A DNA stretch of 34,965 nucleotides. Source: Deltaproteobacteria bacterium (GTDB taxonomy: Bacteria > Myxococcota > B64-G9). The translations under genes and the position numbers were made by a program. Below the pieces are notes generated by a model. The model saw only the letters and a list, made by a program, of their open reading frames with translations, made no database searches and was not told where the DNA came from. Positions 1-7,250 of this stretch are shown here, piece after piece; within the stretch, counting starts at the first letter, position 1, and every line of letters starts with the position of its first letter. The DNA lies in assembly GCA_019314375.1 (NCBI GenBank), contig JAFCZJ010000038.1:1-34965 (forward strand), in the 5' to 3' direction.

Positions 1-499
1 CGGTGATGCCCGTCACCGCCCAGAGACCCTTGCCTTGAGCGGCCAGGATCATCACAAACCCAGGTCGGTTTTCGAATTCCACCACGGCGAACTTGCAGCG
101 TTTGAGCTTGAGGTGGGTAAACTTTTTCGGCGGTGTGCCGAATCGTTTTTCCGCGGCCGCATAGTCCACGATGCTCAGGCGGCCCTGATTTTCTTGCGGC
201 ATCTCCCGCTTGATGTTGGGCAAGAGTTTTTTCCAGGTGGCTTCGATTTCTTCGGCTCCTTTTACCTGTACCCCGTCGAAGGTGAAGGGATCGGTGCCGC
301 TGTGCGCAAGCTTCGTTGTCTTGCCCGAAAGCAGCGCCTGCAAAAATAGCTGCGCCGCCTGATCCGCTGCCACCTCATCCGGATCGATTTTCTCCGTGGG
401 TTTTTCGGGTATCTGGATGCCCGGGGCGTCGACTGGTGTCAGGGTGGGCTGGGCCTGCTGGGCCAGGATGGATATCGCAAGTGACAGGAATAGGTGCAT
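1..499 (-). CDS. Exported protein of unknown function, 5' part only
   Basis: Reading leftwards from an ATG at 497-499, an open frame continues without a stop to the window edge, giving the first 166 residues. An AGAGG-like ribosome site lies about 8 bases before the start. Residues 1-15 (MHLFLSLAISILAQQ) look like a short secretion signal, followed by a Pro-rich stretch. From about residue 42 there is a mixed helix/strand region ending in a hydrophobic strand (FVMILAAQGKGLWAV). This loosely recalls the small NTF2-like or SnoaL-like folds, but I do not recognise the family. The gene starts 11 bases after the purC stop on the same strand, so it is probably the last or a later gene of that transcript. 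Seen: open frame, signal-like N-terminus and operon spacing. Inferred: export. Confidence 0.7.
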   Translation of the reverse strand, partial: MHLFLSLAISILAQQAQPTLTPVDAPGIQIPEKPTEKIDPDEVAADQAAQLFLQALLSGKTTKLAHSGTDPFTFDGVQVKGAEEIEATWKKLLPNIKREMPQENQGRLSIVDYAAAEKRFGTPPKKFTHLKLKRCKFAVVEFENRPGFVMILAAQGKGLWAVTGIT

Positions 500-510
500 A
501 TGGGACCTCT

Positions 511-1458
511 TCAGGCAGGCAATAGGCCTGCGGCGCGCAGGTTGCTCACCAGGCGCGTGTGGGGATCGAGCTCGGGGAGATTGACGGTTTGGCCGCAAAT
601 CCGTTCTTGCAGGTTTACATAGGTCTGGGCCAGGCTCAAGCGGATGGCCTCGTCCAATACCGGGGCCGGGCCATGACCGTCGAAGTCTCTTTCCAGCAGC
701 CACTGCCGCAGGTTTTCCTTGTCGAGCATGCGCTGGGCTTGTCCGGCGGCCATGCGCTCGGAAAAGCCCTCGGCCTCCCAGTAGCGACTGGAGTCGGGCG
801 TGTGGATTTCGTCCATGACCATCAGGCGGTCACCGTCTAAGCCGAACTCGTACTTGGTGTCCACCAGGATCAGGCCTCGTTTCGCGGCCATGGCCTCGCC
901 GGCGGCGAAAAGAGACAAAGCGGCTTTACGCACCTCTTGCCACAGATCGCCGTCCACCAGTCCGCGCTCGACGATTTCGGCTTCGCTCAAGGGCGCGTCG
1001 TGCTCTCCTTGTTCCGCCTTGGTGGTGGGGGTCACGATGGCCTCATCAAAGCGGCTGTCGGCAAGCAGGCCATCGGGCAGGCGGAGGCCGTAGATCTCGC
1101 GGACGCCCTTGGCGTATTCCCGCCACAAGCTGCCCGTGATGTGCCGCCGCACGATGACCTCCACCGGCAGGGCTTTCAGCTTGCGCATGAGCACGGCGTT
1201 GGGATCGGGCAGGCTGATGACCGGGTTGGGCACCAGGTGAGCGCTGCGCTCGAAGCCCCAGGCCGCTATGGTGTTGAGCACCTGCCCCTTGCATGGAACG
1301 CAGCCCAGGACCACATCGAAAGCGCTGATGCGATCCGTGGTCACGATCAGAAGATCCGACCCCAAATCATAAATGTCCCGCACTTTGCCGCGGGTGGGGG
1401 CTGGCAATTTCGGCAGATGGCTTTCAGCCAGACATCGGTCGAGCATTTTGCGATCCAT
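511..1458 (-). CDS. purC: SAICAR synthase (phosphoribosylaminoimidazole-succinocarboxamide synthase)
   Basis: This cytoplasmic enzyme of de novo purine synthesis joins CAIR and aspartate with ATP to give SAICAR. At 315 aa it is the longer, yeast ADE1-like form rather than the roughly 240-aa short bacterial form. Family motifs are intact: GKVRDIYD (24-31), the ATP-binding TDRISAFDV (41-49), VRRHITGSLW near residue 104, VDTKYEFG near 199, and DEIHTPDSSRYW near 216. No ribosome-binding sequence precedes the ATG, unlike nearly all neighbours. A possible promoter lies so close that the mRNA could be leaderless. It sits 67 bases after the spermidine-synthase-like gene and 11 bases before the partial exported gene, all on one strand. 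Identity is secure from the motifs; the start could be four codons later (ATG at 1446), which also lacks a ribosome site. Confidence 0.95.
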   Translation of the reverse strand: MDRKMLDRCLAESHLPKLPAPTRGKVRDIYDLGSDLLIVTTDRISAFDVVLGCVPCKGQVLNTIAAWGFERSAHLVPNPVISLPDPNAVLMRKLKALPVEVIVRRHITGSLWREYAKGVREIYGLRLPDGLLADSRFDEAIVTPTTKAEQGEHDAPLSEAEIVERGLVDGDLWQEVRKAALSLFAAGEAMAAKRGLILVDTKYEFGLDGDRLMVMDEIHTPDSSRYWEAEGFSERMAAGQAQRMLDKENLRQWLLERDFDGHGPAPVLDEAIRLSLAQTYVNLQERICGQTVNLPELDPHTRLVSNLRAAGLLPA

Positions 1459-1464
1459 GTTCGT

Positions 1465-1494
1465 GCGATAGCATGGGGCTTGTCATTCGGTCAA
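1465..1494 (-). promoter_or_regulatory. Possible purC promoter giving a leaderless mRNA
   Basis: On the minus strand TTGACC (1494-1489) is followed after 18 bases by TATCGC (1470-1465), and the purC ATG begins 6 bases further on. The -35 is 5/6 to consensus, the -10 only 3/6. Transcription would begin at or next to the A of the ATG, which would fit the missing ribosome site. This is weak evidence. Confidence 0.3.
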
Positions 1495-1525
1495 GGTGTT
1501 GGTTTTTTTGCGCCGTCTCGTCTGT

Positions 1526-2197
1526 TTATCGTTTTTTTGCCAGCCAGATCGTGTGACGGCGGGCGCCGCTTTTGGGGCGGAAGGAGCGGGCGGTAAAGCC
1601 GCATTTTTCGAGTCGTCGGTCGAAGGCTTGATCGGGATCTTCGCCCCAGACGGCGAAGATCCCGCCCTTGCTTAGGGCCTTGTGGGTGCGGGCGAGCGCG
1701 GCCTCCCCGAAGAAGGGTTTTCCTGTTTTGGCCTCGGCTTCTGTTGGGCCCTGGTAGAGATCCAGGATGATGGCGTCCCATTTTGTCTTGCTCTCTGCCG
1801 CCTTCTGGATGCTCTTTACGACATCGGTGATCTCAACGTTTACCCGTGGATCTGAAACAGCGTTTGCTGTCAAATCTTTCAAGGGGCCCTTGCACCAGTC
1901 GATCACCACCGGGTTCAGTTCGTCCACTTGCACCTTTGCGTTTTTGGGCAGGTTGTCCAGGGCGGCCCGCAGGGTGCATCCCATGCCGAGCCCGCCGATT
2001 AAAACCCTGGGTGCCGGATGCGAAGACAGGGCCTTGCAGGCCTCCTCGGCCAGGACCAGCTCGGAGCGGTTGGCCTTGGAGTTCATCAGCACGCGGCCAT
2101 CCACGGTGATCAAGAAGTCGCTCTCCGCCCGCTTCAAGAGCAACAGGCGGCCCTCCTCGGTATCGACGGCGTCTAGCTCTTGCCAGGGGCGAGTCAT
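1526..2197 (-). CDS. Spermidine-synthase-like protein (SAM-dependent Rossmann fold)
   Basis: This 223-aa protein belongs to the spermidine synthase / methyltransferase fold. VLIGGLGMGCTLRAAL (about 65-80) is the nucleotide-binding loop that holds SAM or decarboxylated SAM, VQVDELNPVVI (about 89-99) supplies the acidic residue after strand 2, and DAIILDLYQGP (about 141-151) matches the strand-4 motif. The N-terminal part, with GRVLMNSKANRSELVLA, matches the small beta domain of short spermidine-synthase-like proteins. The full aminopropyltransferase active site cannot be confirmed by eye, so polyamine synthesis is only one option; an uncharacterised methyltransferase is the other. Its ATG overlaps the stop of the RES gene (ATGA, 2194-2197), so translation is probably coupled to it. 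AAGGAG lies 9 bases upstream, inside the RES gene. The tie to a toxin-antitoxin pair is unusual. Confidence 0.8.
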   Translation of the reverse strand: MTRPWQELDAVDTEEGRLLLLKRAESDFLITVDGRVLMNSKANRSELVLAEEACKALSSHPAPRVLIGGLGMGCTLRAALDNLPKNAKVQVDELNPVVIDWCKGPLKDLTANAVSDPRVNVEITDVVKSIQKAAESKTKWDAIILDLYQGPTEAEAKTGKPFFGEAALARTHKALSKGGIFAVWGEDPDQAFDRRLEKCGFTARSFRPKSGARRHTIWLAKKR

Positions 2198-2745
2198 CGG
2201 TTTTTGCTCCTTGACCAGTACCAGGTTTCGAAAGACTCGATTACACCTTTGTGAGCCTGAGATACTCGGGTTGCTGGGAACCAGGCGAGTTCTCGGCCGG
2301 CACCGTCGGATGCACGGGCGGACCTGGCTCGAAGGCCTCGCAATTCGGCTTGTCGTGCCGTGAGGCCGATGGCCTGGCAGAGGCTGTGTTCGACGAGGTG
2401 ACCGTTTTCATCAAGGGGGTAGGTGGCGGGCAGATTGACGGCCGCCACGCCTCTTCGGCTGTGCACATCCGCTACGGATTGGCGAGCAGGAAGAGTCGCC
2501 TGGACAAGCACGGGTCCGGTATCGTCTCGAAGGTCCTCGGGTTCGTATGGCCAGCCATCGATGAAAAGACGCAGGTTGATGCGTGCGGTGACCCGATCCT
2601 CGTTCAGGTACAGCGTTCGATGGCTGTTGGGCGGGTTCCAGCGACCACCCTGGGTCGCCGCGAAGGTCGGATCGAGAGGATCGTCCCAGCTTGCTTCAGC
2701 GATTCGTAGCCACACGTGGCCTTCGGGGAGGATCTCGGTGCGCAT
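2194..2745 (-). CDS. RES-domain toxin of a type II toxin-antitoxin pair
   Basis: RES-family toxins studied so far (for example MbcT) degrade NAD+ in the cytoplasm and are held inactive by an Xre/MbcA-type partner. This 183-aa protein has the family marks: Arg14 in VWLRIA, the GGRWN motif (33-37), Tyr46 in LYLNED, and a C-terminal segment with Arg-Ser-Ala-Arg (141-144) followed by a hydrophobic LAWFP. The Glu that usually follows the LYL motif by 11 residues (as in ...TALAE) is Asn57 here, which may weaken or change activity. The start chosen is the ATG at 2743-2745, which shares one base with the antitoxin stop (TGATG). A GTG one codon earlier is possible. No ribosome site is visible, so translation is probably coupled to the antitoxin gene. 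Confidence 0.85.
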   Translation of the reverse strand: MRTEILPEGHVWLRIAEASWDDPLDPTFAATQGGRWNPPNSHRTLYLNEDRVTARINLRLFIDGWPYEPEDLRDDTGPVLVQATLPARQSVADVHSRRGVAAVNLPATYPLDENGHLVEHSLCQAIGLTARQAELRGLRARSARASDGAGRELAWFPATRVSQAHKGVIESFETWYWSRSKNR

Positions 2746-3191
2746 CACATATGCACATGGCCGAAGTCAAACATTTCTCGGCAGGCTATTAGCACCTCGT
2801 GGGTGCGGCCCGCACCGACGAGGTCGAGGAGGGACTGGCCGCCCAATCGAGCAGAAGGGCGGCGGACGACTGCTGGGATTCTGTCGCGCTTGAGAGAGCG
2901 GACCAGCAGGTCCGTTGCGGCTGAGAGCGTGGCTACGGCCTCAAGGTGTTCTTTTGGCACGCCGCGAGTTCGCCACTTTCCGATGGCCTGACGTGAGATT
3001 TTGAACAGACCCGCTGCTGCCTGTTGGCTCAGATTCCACACGGCCAAGAATCGGTCGAAGTCGTCACGGGCGCGGTGGCGATCCAGCGATCGTGTGAACT
3101 CCAGCAGCCACGCCTCGTCCGTTTTCTGGACCAGCGACTTGGCGAATTCCTTCGGGTTGAGTTCCATCAGCCAATCGGTTTCAGCTGTCAT
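2745..3191 (-). CDS. Xre/MbcA/ParS-type antitoxin
   Basis: This 148-aa protein is the first gene of the toxin-antitoxin operon. Residues about 48-78 (FLAVWNLSQQAAAGLFKISRQ and on to WRTRG) form a helix-turn-helix-like DNA-binding segment. Residues about 97-143, with RRPSARLGGQSLLDLVGAGR in two parts, match the C-terminal toxin-binding domain of the Xre/MbcA/ParS antitoxins (the G-x-S-LLDLVGAG-x-x-EV pattern). I chose the ATG at 3189-3191 because GAGGTGG lies just upstream and a consensus-like promoter starts 17 bases before it; an upstream ATG at 3242 in the same frame would lie inside the promoter. It likely neutralises the RES protein and represses its own promoter through the paired repeats at 3223-3254. 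Confidence 0.85.
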   Translation of the reverse strand: MTAETDWLMELNPKEFAKSLVQKTDEAWLLEFTRSLDRHRARDDFDRFLAVWNLSQQAAAGLFKISRQAIGKWRTRGVPKEHLEAVATLSAATDLLVRSLKRDRIPAVVRRPSARLGGQSLLDLVGAGRTHEVLIACREMFDFGHVHM

Positions 3192-3207
3192 AGCCACCTC
3201 TACTCTA

Positions 3208-3236
3208 AGCATAGGCCAGGCGCAACCAATTGTCAA
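3208..3236 (-). promoter_or_regulatory. Sigma-70-type promoter of the toxin-antitoxin operon
   Basis: On the minus strand a perfect TTGACA (3236-3231) is followed after exactly 17 bases by TATGCT (3213-3208, 4/6 to consensus). Transcription would start near 3201, leaving a leader of about 10 bases before the antitoxin ATG, with GAGGTGG in it. The -35 lies inside the left operator-like repeat. Confidence 0.7.
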
Positions 3237-3254
3237 CAGCAACTAGTTGTCAAC
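3223..3254. promoter_or_regulatory. Paired 15-bp operator-like repeats over the TA promoter
   Basis: CAACCAATTGTCAAC (3223-3237) and CAACTAGTTGTCAAC (3240-3254) match at 13 of 15 positions and are 17 bp apart start to start. Each has a palindromic core (CAATTG; CAACTAGTTG), and each contains the complement of TTGACA. The left copy covers the -35 box. This is the arrangement expected for antitoxin autoregulation. The binding protein is inferred. Confidence 0.6.
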
Positions 3255-3384
3255 CCGCTGGGCTTGGTCCAAATCTCCCAGGATGAATTTTCCAGATAAT
3301 CACAAGATCTTTGGGATTTCACCGAAAAAGGGTTTGCTTTTTGGATGCTGCGTGGGTAGATCAGGCCCGAACGTGGAGGGTCGG

Positions 3385-4509
3385 ATGAGCACTGAAAATA
3401 CGGCCAAAATTCTGATGGGCAACTACGCTGCGGCCCATGGGGCCTTGGCTGCGGGTTGTTCTTTTTATGCCGGATACCCCATTACGCCTTCCTCCGAGAT
3501 CATGGAGATGCTGGCCGAGCGCCTGCCCGATGAAGGCGGCGCTTTCATCCAGATGGAAGACGAGATTGCTTCCATTTCGGCTCTCATCGGGGCCTCCTGG
3601 ACCGGTGCCAAGGTCATGACCGCCACCTCCGGTCCGGGCTTGAGCTTGATGATGGAGGGATTGGGTTACGCGGCCATGACCGAAACCCCGCTGGTCCTGG
3701 TGGACGTCCAGCGGGCCGGGCCGGCCACGGGTCAGGCCACCCGCATTGGCTCCGGCGACATCATGCAGGCCCGCTATGGCTCCCATGGCGACTATTTTCC
3801 CATCGCCTTGTCTCCCTGGTCGGTGCAAGAGATGTACGATTTGACCATCCGGGCTTTTAACCTGGCGGAACGTTACCGGGTGCCGGTTCTCTTGCTGGCC
3901 GACGAGGGCGTGGGGCACCTGCGCGAGAGCGTCATGCTGCATAGAGACTTCGAGTTGGTCGAGCGACTGCGGGATGCGTCCAAGCCTCCCTTTGGCTCGG
4001 ATGACCCGGCGGGCGTACCCCCCATGCCGGCTTTCGGCGACGGGGCCAACCTCATGGTCACCGGCTCGACCCACGACGCCTGGGGTTATCGACGGGTGGA
4101 TCACCCCGATATCCATGCCGGGCTGGTGGATCGATTGTGCCGCAAGATAAGCGATCACGCCGACGACATCGTGGAAACCGAGTCTCACTTCTTAGACGAC
4201 GCCGAGCTGGCCCTGGTGGCCTACGGTTTTACCGGGCGTAGCGCCATCGCTGCGGTCAAGGAACTCCGCCGGCAAGGCCACAAAGTGGGCTTGTTGCGCC
4301 TGCGCACTCTCTGGCCCTTCCCCGAAGCGGCTGTGGCTGAGCTGGGGGGCCGGGTCAAGCGACTGGTCGTGCCTGAGCTGAACCGAGGGCAGGTAGCGGG
4401 CCTGGTTCGGCAGTTTTCCGACGCCGATGTGGTGGCCCTGGGGCAGACCAATGGAGAACCCATCGAACCCAAGACCATCGTGGAAAAAGTCCTGGAGGTG
4501 CTGCCATGA
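3385..4509 (+). CDS. korA: 2-oxoacid:ferredoxin oxidoreductase, alpha subunit (KorA-like)
   Basis: This 374-aa cytoplasmic subunit belongs to the enzyme that oxidatively decarboxylates a 2-oxoacid (2-oxoglutarate is the likeliest) to the acyl-CoA while reducing ferredoxin. YAGYPITPSSEIME (about 28-41) is the hallmark of the alpha subunit; a Gly-rich segment (TSGPGLSLMMEGLGYA), an RAGPATGQATR loop and GDIMQARYGSHGDY also match. The C-terminal third has the transketolase-like domain II ending LGQTNGEPIEPK. The start at 3385 has GGAGGG 6 bases upstream; the frame is open further upstream but that stretch has no family similarity. The stop overlaps korB by ATGA. The substrate cannot be read from sequence: branched-chain or aryl 2-oxoacids remain possible. 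A GATAAT (3295-3300) in the 130-base leader could be a -10, but I found no matching -35. Confidence 0.92.
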   Translation: MSTENTAKILMGNYAAAHGALAAGCSFYAGYPITPSSEIMEMLAERLPDEGGAFIQMEDEIASISALIGASWTGAKVMTATSGPGLSLMMEGLGYAAMTETPLVLVDVQRAGPATGQATRIGSGDIMQARYGSHGDYFPIALSPWSVQEMYDLTIRAFNLAERYRVPVLLLADEGVGHLRESVMLHRDFELVERLRDASKPPFGSDDPAGVPPMPAFGDGANLMVTGSTHDAWGYRRVDHPDIHAGLVDRLCRKISDHADDIVETESHFLDDAELALVAYGFTGRSAIAAVKELRRQGHKVGLLRLRTLWPFPEAAVAELGGRVKRLVVPELNRGQVAGLVRQFSDADVVALGQTNGEPIEPKTIVEKVLEVLP

Positions 4510-5258
4510 CCCGCTCCATGGCCGATTGGCTGCGGGTGGACCACTCGGCTTTTTGTCCGGGCTGTGGCCACGGGGTGCTCATGGGGTCTTTGATCAGGGC
4601 TTGTGAGGATCTGGGCCTGGATCGGCAGCAACTGGTTTTCGTCTCGGGCATCGGCTGTGCGGCTTGGATTCCCAGCCCCAACATCAAAGCCGATACCCTG
4701 CACACGCTGCACGGTCGAGCCGTGGCTTATGCCACGGGGGTCAAGGTGGCCAATCCCAAGTTGACCACCATCGTGGTCAGCGGGGACGGGGACTTGAGTT
4801 CCATCGGCGGCAACCACTTGATCCACGCCGCCCGCCGCGATTTGGATTTGACCGTGATCTGCGCCAACAACCAGATCTACGGCATGACCGGTGGCCAGAC
4901 TGCTTCCACCACGCCCGTGGGGGCTTTGTCCGCCACCGACCCCAAGGGCAATCGGTATCGACCCTTCGATCTCTGCGCTCTGGTGAGGGCAGCCGGGGCC
5001 CGTTACGCGGCCCGCTGGCCGGTCAGTCAGCCCCGGCCCTTGACCGAGAGCATCAAGCGGGCCATCCGCACCCCGGGTTTTTCATTTGTCGAAGCCATCT
5101 CCCCTTGCCCAACCCAATTTGGAAGGCGCAACAACGTAGAAGATTTGGGCCAGCTCTATCAGCAGATGACGGACCTCTGCGTGCCCGCGTCCCGGGCCGA
5201 CAAGCTTTCGGAAGATGAGCGCAACCGGGTTTTTGTGATCGGAGAGTTCCATGACTGA
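4506..5258 (+). CDS. korB: 2-oxoacid:ferredoxin oxidoreductase, beta subunit (TPP-binding)
   Basis: This 250-aa subunit carries thiamine diphosphate and one 4Fe-4S cluster. Four cysteines fall where the family places its cluster ligands: Cys17 and Cys20 (CPGCGHG), Cys51 (GIGC) and Cys201 (SPCPTQFG). The TPP/Mg motif runs from GDGD (94-97) to NNQIYGMTGGQ (121-131). Length is slightly short of the usual 270-290 aa. It overlaps korA by 4 bp and korC by 8 bp, indicating coupled synthesis of the three subunits. Confidence 0.93.
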   Translation: MTRSMADWLRVDHSAFCPGCGHGVLMGSLIRACEDLGLDRQQLVFVSGIGCAAWIPSPNIKADTLHTLHGRAVAYATGVKVANPKLTTIVVSGDGDLSSIGGNHLIHAARRDLDLTVICANNQIYGMTGGQTASTTPVGALSATDPKGNRYRPFDLCALVRAAGARYAARWPVSQPRPLTESIKRAIRTPGFSFVEAISPCPTQFGRRNNVEDLGQLYQQMTDLCVPASRADKLSEDERNRVFVIGEFHD

Positions 5259-5820
5259 CAAGCCCCTGCAGGTGCGCTTTGGCGGTCTGGGAGGCCAGGG
5301 CCTGGTCACCCTCGGCGCGGTGCTGGCCGCGGCCGGGGCCAAGGACGGGCTCAATGTGTCGGCCTCTCAGTCCTACGGATCCCGGGCCCGGGGCGGGGCG
5401 ACTCGCTCGGACGTTATCCTGGGTCGGGAGGCTGTCGACTTTCCTCATGTGATCCACCCCGACATTTTGGTGGTCCTGGCCGAGGAGGCCTATGGACTTT
5501 ACGGTCCGGACGTCAAGGCGGGGGCCGTGGTGCTTTTTGACTCTTTTTTTGTGCACCAGGCCGACATGGCGGGGGTGCGTCAGGCGGGCCTATCGGCCAC
5601 CGAGTTGGCCATGAATGAGCTCAACTCCAAGATGGCGGCCAACTTCATCATGTTTGGTGCCTTCGTGGGCTACACCGATGCGGTCAGCCTGAAGGCGGTG
5701 GAGGCCGCGGTGGCCGAGGTCGTGCGTGAGCGCTTCCAGCAGGTCAACCTTTCCGCCTTCAATATTGGACTCAAATTGGGTCGCGAGCGACTGCCCGAGG
5801 AGCTGGGTCCATGGCGATGA
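5251..5820 (+). CDS. korC: 2-oxoacid:ferredoxin oxidoreductase, gamma subunit
   Basis: This 189-aa protein is the gamma (CoA-side) subunit. FGGLGGQGLVTLG near residue 10 is the Gly-rich start of the domain, and SQSYGSRARGGATRSDV (about 40-56) is the diagnostic segment. It completes the alpha-beta-gamma core, so the separate ferredoxin gene at 8029-8307 is a natural candidate for the delta subunit. It overlaps its neighbours on both sides. Confidence 0.92.
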   Translation: MTDKPLQVRFGGLGGQGLVTLGAVLAAAGAKDGLNVSASQSYGSRARGGATRSDVILGREAVDFPHVIHPDILVVLAEEAYGLYGPDVKAGAVVLFDSFFVHQADMAGVRQAGLSATELAMNELNSKMAANFIMFGAFVGYTDAVSLKAVEAAVAEVVRERFQQVNLSAFNIGLKLGRERLPEELGPWR

Positions 5821-7250
5821 ACCCGACGAAGACCATCACCCCGCCGGCTCGCACCCATCACCCTGAGTGGAAAGCCGAGCGCTGTCTGCCCTGCGGGGCC
5901 TGCACTCGGCGCTGTCCTTCCAGCGTGTTTTTCGAGCAAGCGGACGAGCCGGATTCCTTGCGGGCCGAGGTGTTACGCCATAGCCATTTTCCGGCGGGGG
6001 ACCGGCCGGGTGTGCCCCCTTGTCAGGCAGCTTGTCCACTGGGCCAGGATGTTCGTTTTTACGTTCAAGCCATCGCCCGAGGCGATTTCCAGACGGCCCT
6101 GGACCGCATTCTTTTGACCAACCCCTTGCCGGCGATAACTGGACATCTTTGTCTCAGAGCTTGCACTCGGGCATGCATTCGGGCCGGGCTGGATGTGGGC
6201 GTGTCCATCCGGGGCCTGAAGCTCTCCGCCCTGGCCTACGCGGAACAACGTCGGGAACCCAAGCATGCCCCGGATCGCGACGAGCAGGTGGTCGTGGTGG
6301 GCAGTGGTCCGGCGGGATTGGCCGCGGCCGCTATCTTGAGGCGCTCGGGCTGTCGGGTAAAAATCCTAGAGGCGGAAGCCGAGCCCGGCGGGCTGATGCG
6401 CTGGGCCGTGCCCGACTTCGATTTGCCGCGGGCCGCCCTGCGTGACGAGATACAGTCGCTCACGGATTCAGGCATTGAAATTTCATGTGGGCATCGATTG
6501 ACCGGGGCCGATGACATTCAAGCCCTGCTTTCCGGCGGCGCCAGGGCGGTGGTTTTGGCTTTGGGCGCCGGGCGTGGCCGGCCGGCCGGCATCGACAACG
6601 AGGAGCTGGAGGGCTGTACCGACGGCCTCAGTTTCAGTCGACTTTTTGCCGAGGGAAAGCCTTCCCTCGACAGGCCGGTGGTGGTGGCGGGGGCGGGTTC
6701 AATGGCCGTATCCTGCGCCCGGTTGGCGCGACGGGCCGGGGCCCCGACCGTGCATCTTTTGGTGCCGGTGGAGCGACGCCGCATGCCGGCGGATGAGGAG
6801 ATGGTGGCCAAGGCGCAGGCGGAGGGTGTGACCCTGCACTTTGAAAGCCGTCCGGTGGATGTGCAGGGCAAGGGTCGGGTCGAGCGTGTACGAATCAGCG
6901 CGGTGCTTCTCGGCAGCCCGGACGCCGTGGGCCGAACTTGGCCTTTGACGATGCCCCATAGGGACACGCCCGCGGGAGACGAGTTGGCCCTGGTCGAGTT
7001 GGAGGCTGGAATTTTCGTCGCCGCCGCCGACCGGGATTCGGATCTCGGCGGGTTTGCCGGGACCCATGGATTGAGCCAGGGCCCCTTGGGTAACTTGATG
7101 GTGGATCCCAAAACCTGGGCCACGGGCATGTCCGGGGTCTTCGCCGCGGGCGATCTGGTCACGGGCCCTCGCAACGCCGTCGAGGCGGTGGCCACGGGCG
7201 TGCGGGCCGCCAGGCAAGTTGTGGCCTGGCTGGATCGGGAGCGGGGCTGA
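5811..7250 (+). CDS. GltD-like FAD/NAD(P)H oxidoreductase with 4Fe-4S motifs
   Basis: This 479-aa flavoprotein resembles the small subunit of glutamate synthase and the related NAD(P)H:ferredoxin oxidoreductases. An added ferredoxin-type motif has Cys25, 28, 31 and 35 (CLPCGACTRRC). The GltD cluster domain follows, with Cys71, 75, 114, 118 and 122 and the signature NPLPAITGHLC. GSGPAGLAAA (164-173) binds the first dinucleotide, AGAGSMAVSCARLARR (near 295) is a second Rossmann motif for NAD(P)H, and the end GVFAAGDLVTGP...AVEAVATG closes the FAD site. No glutamate synthase large subunit is present, so it more likely moves electrons between ferredoxin reduced by Kor and NAD(P)H. An ATG two codons later (5817) would give a 4-bp overlap with korC; either start is possible. 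Confidence 0.88.
   Translation: MAMNPTKTITPPARTHHPEWKAERCLPCGACTRRCPSSVFFEQADEPDSLRAEVLRHSHFPAGDRPGVPPCQAACPLGQDVRFYVQAIARGDFQTALDRILLTNPLPAITGHLCLRACTRACIRAGLDVGVSIRGLKLSALAYAEQRREPKHAPDRDEQVVVVGSGPAGLAAAAILRRSGCRVKILEAEAEPGGLMRWAVPDFDLPRAALRDEIQSLTDSGIEISCGHRLTGADDIQALLSGGARAVVLALGAGRGRPAGIDNEELEGCTDGLSFSRLFAEGKPSLDRPVVVAGAGSMAVSCARLARRAGAPTVHLLVPVERRRMPADEEMVAKAQAEGVTLHFESRPVDVQGKGRVERVRISAVLLGSPDAVGRTWPLTMPHRDTPAGDELALVELEAGIFVAAADRDSDLGGFAGTHGLSQGPLGNLMVDPKTWATGMSGVFAAGDLVTGPRNAVEAVATGVRAARQVVAWLDRERG

Noticed and set aside
3247..3384. Upstream extension of korA by 46 codons
   Set aside because: The extension has no similarity to the family, and GGAGGG sits directly before the ATG at 3385.
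5811..7250. Glutamate synthase small subunit (gltD)
   Set aside because: The fold matches, but no large subunit is present and the gene is embedded in a ferredoxin oxidoreductase operon, so the specific name was not used.
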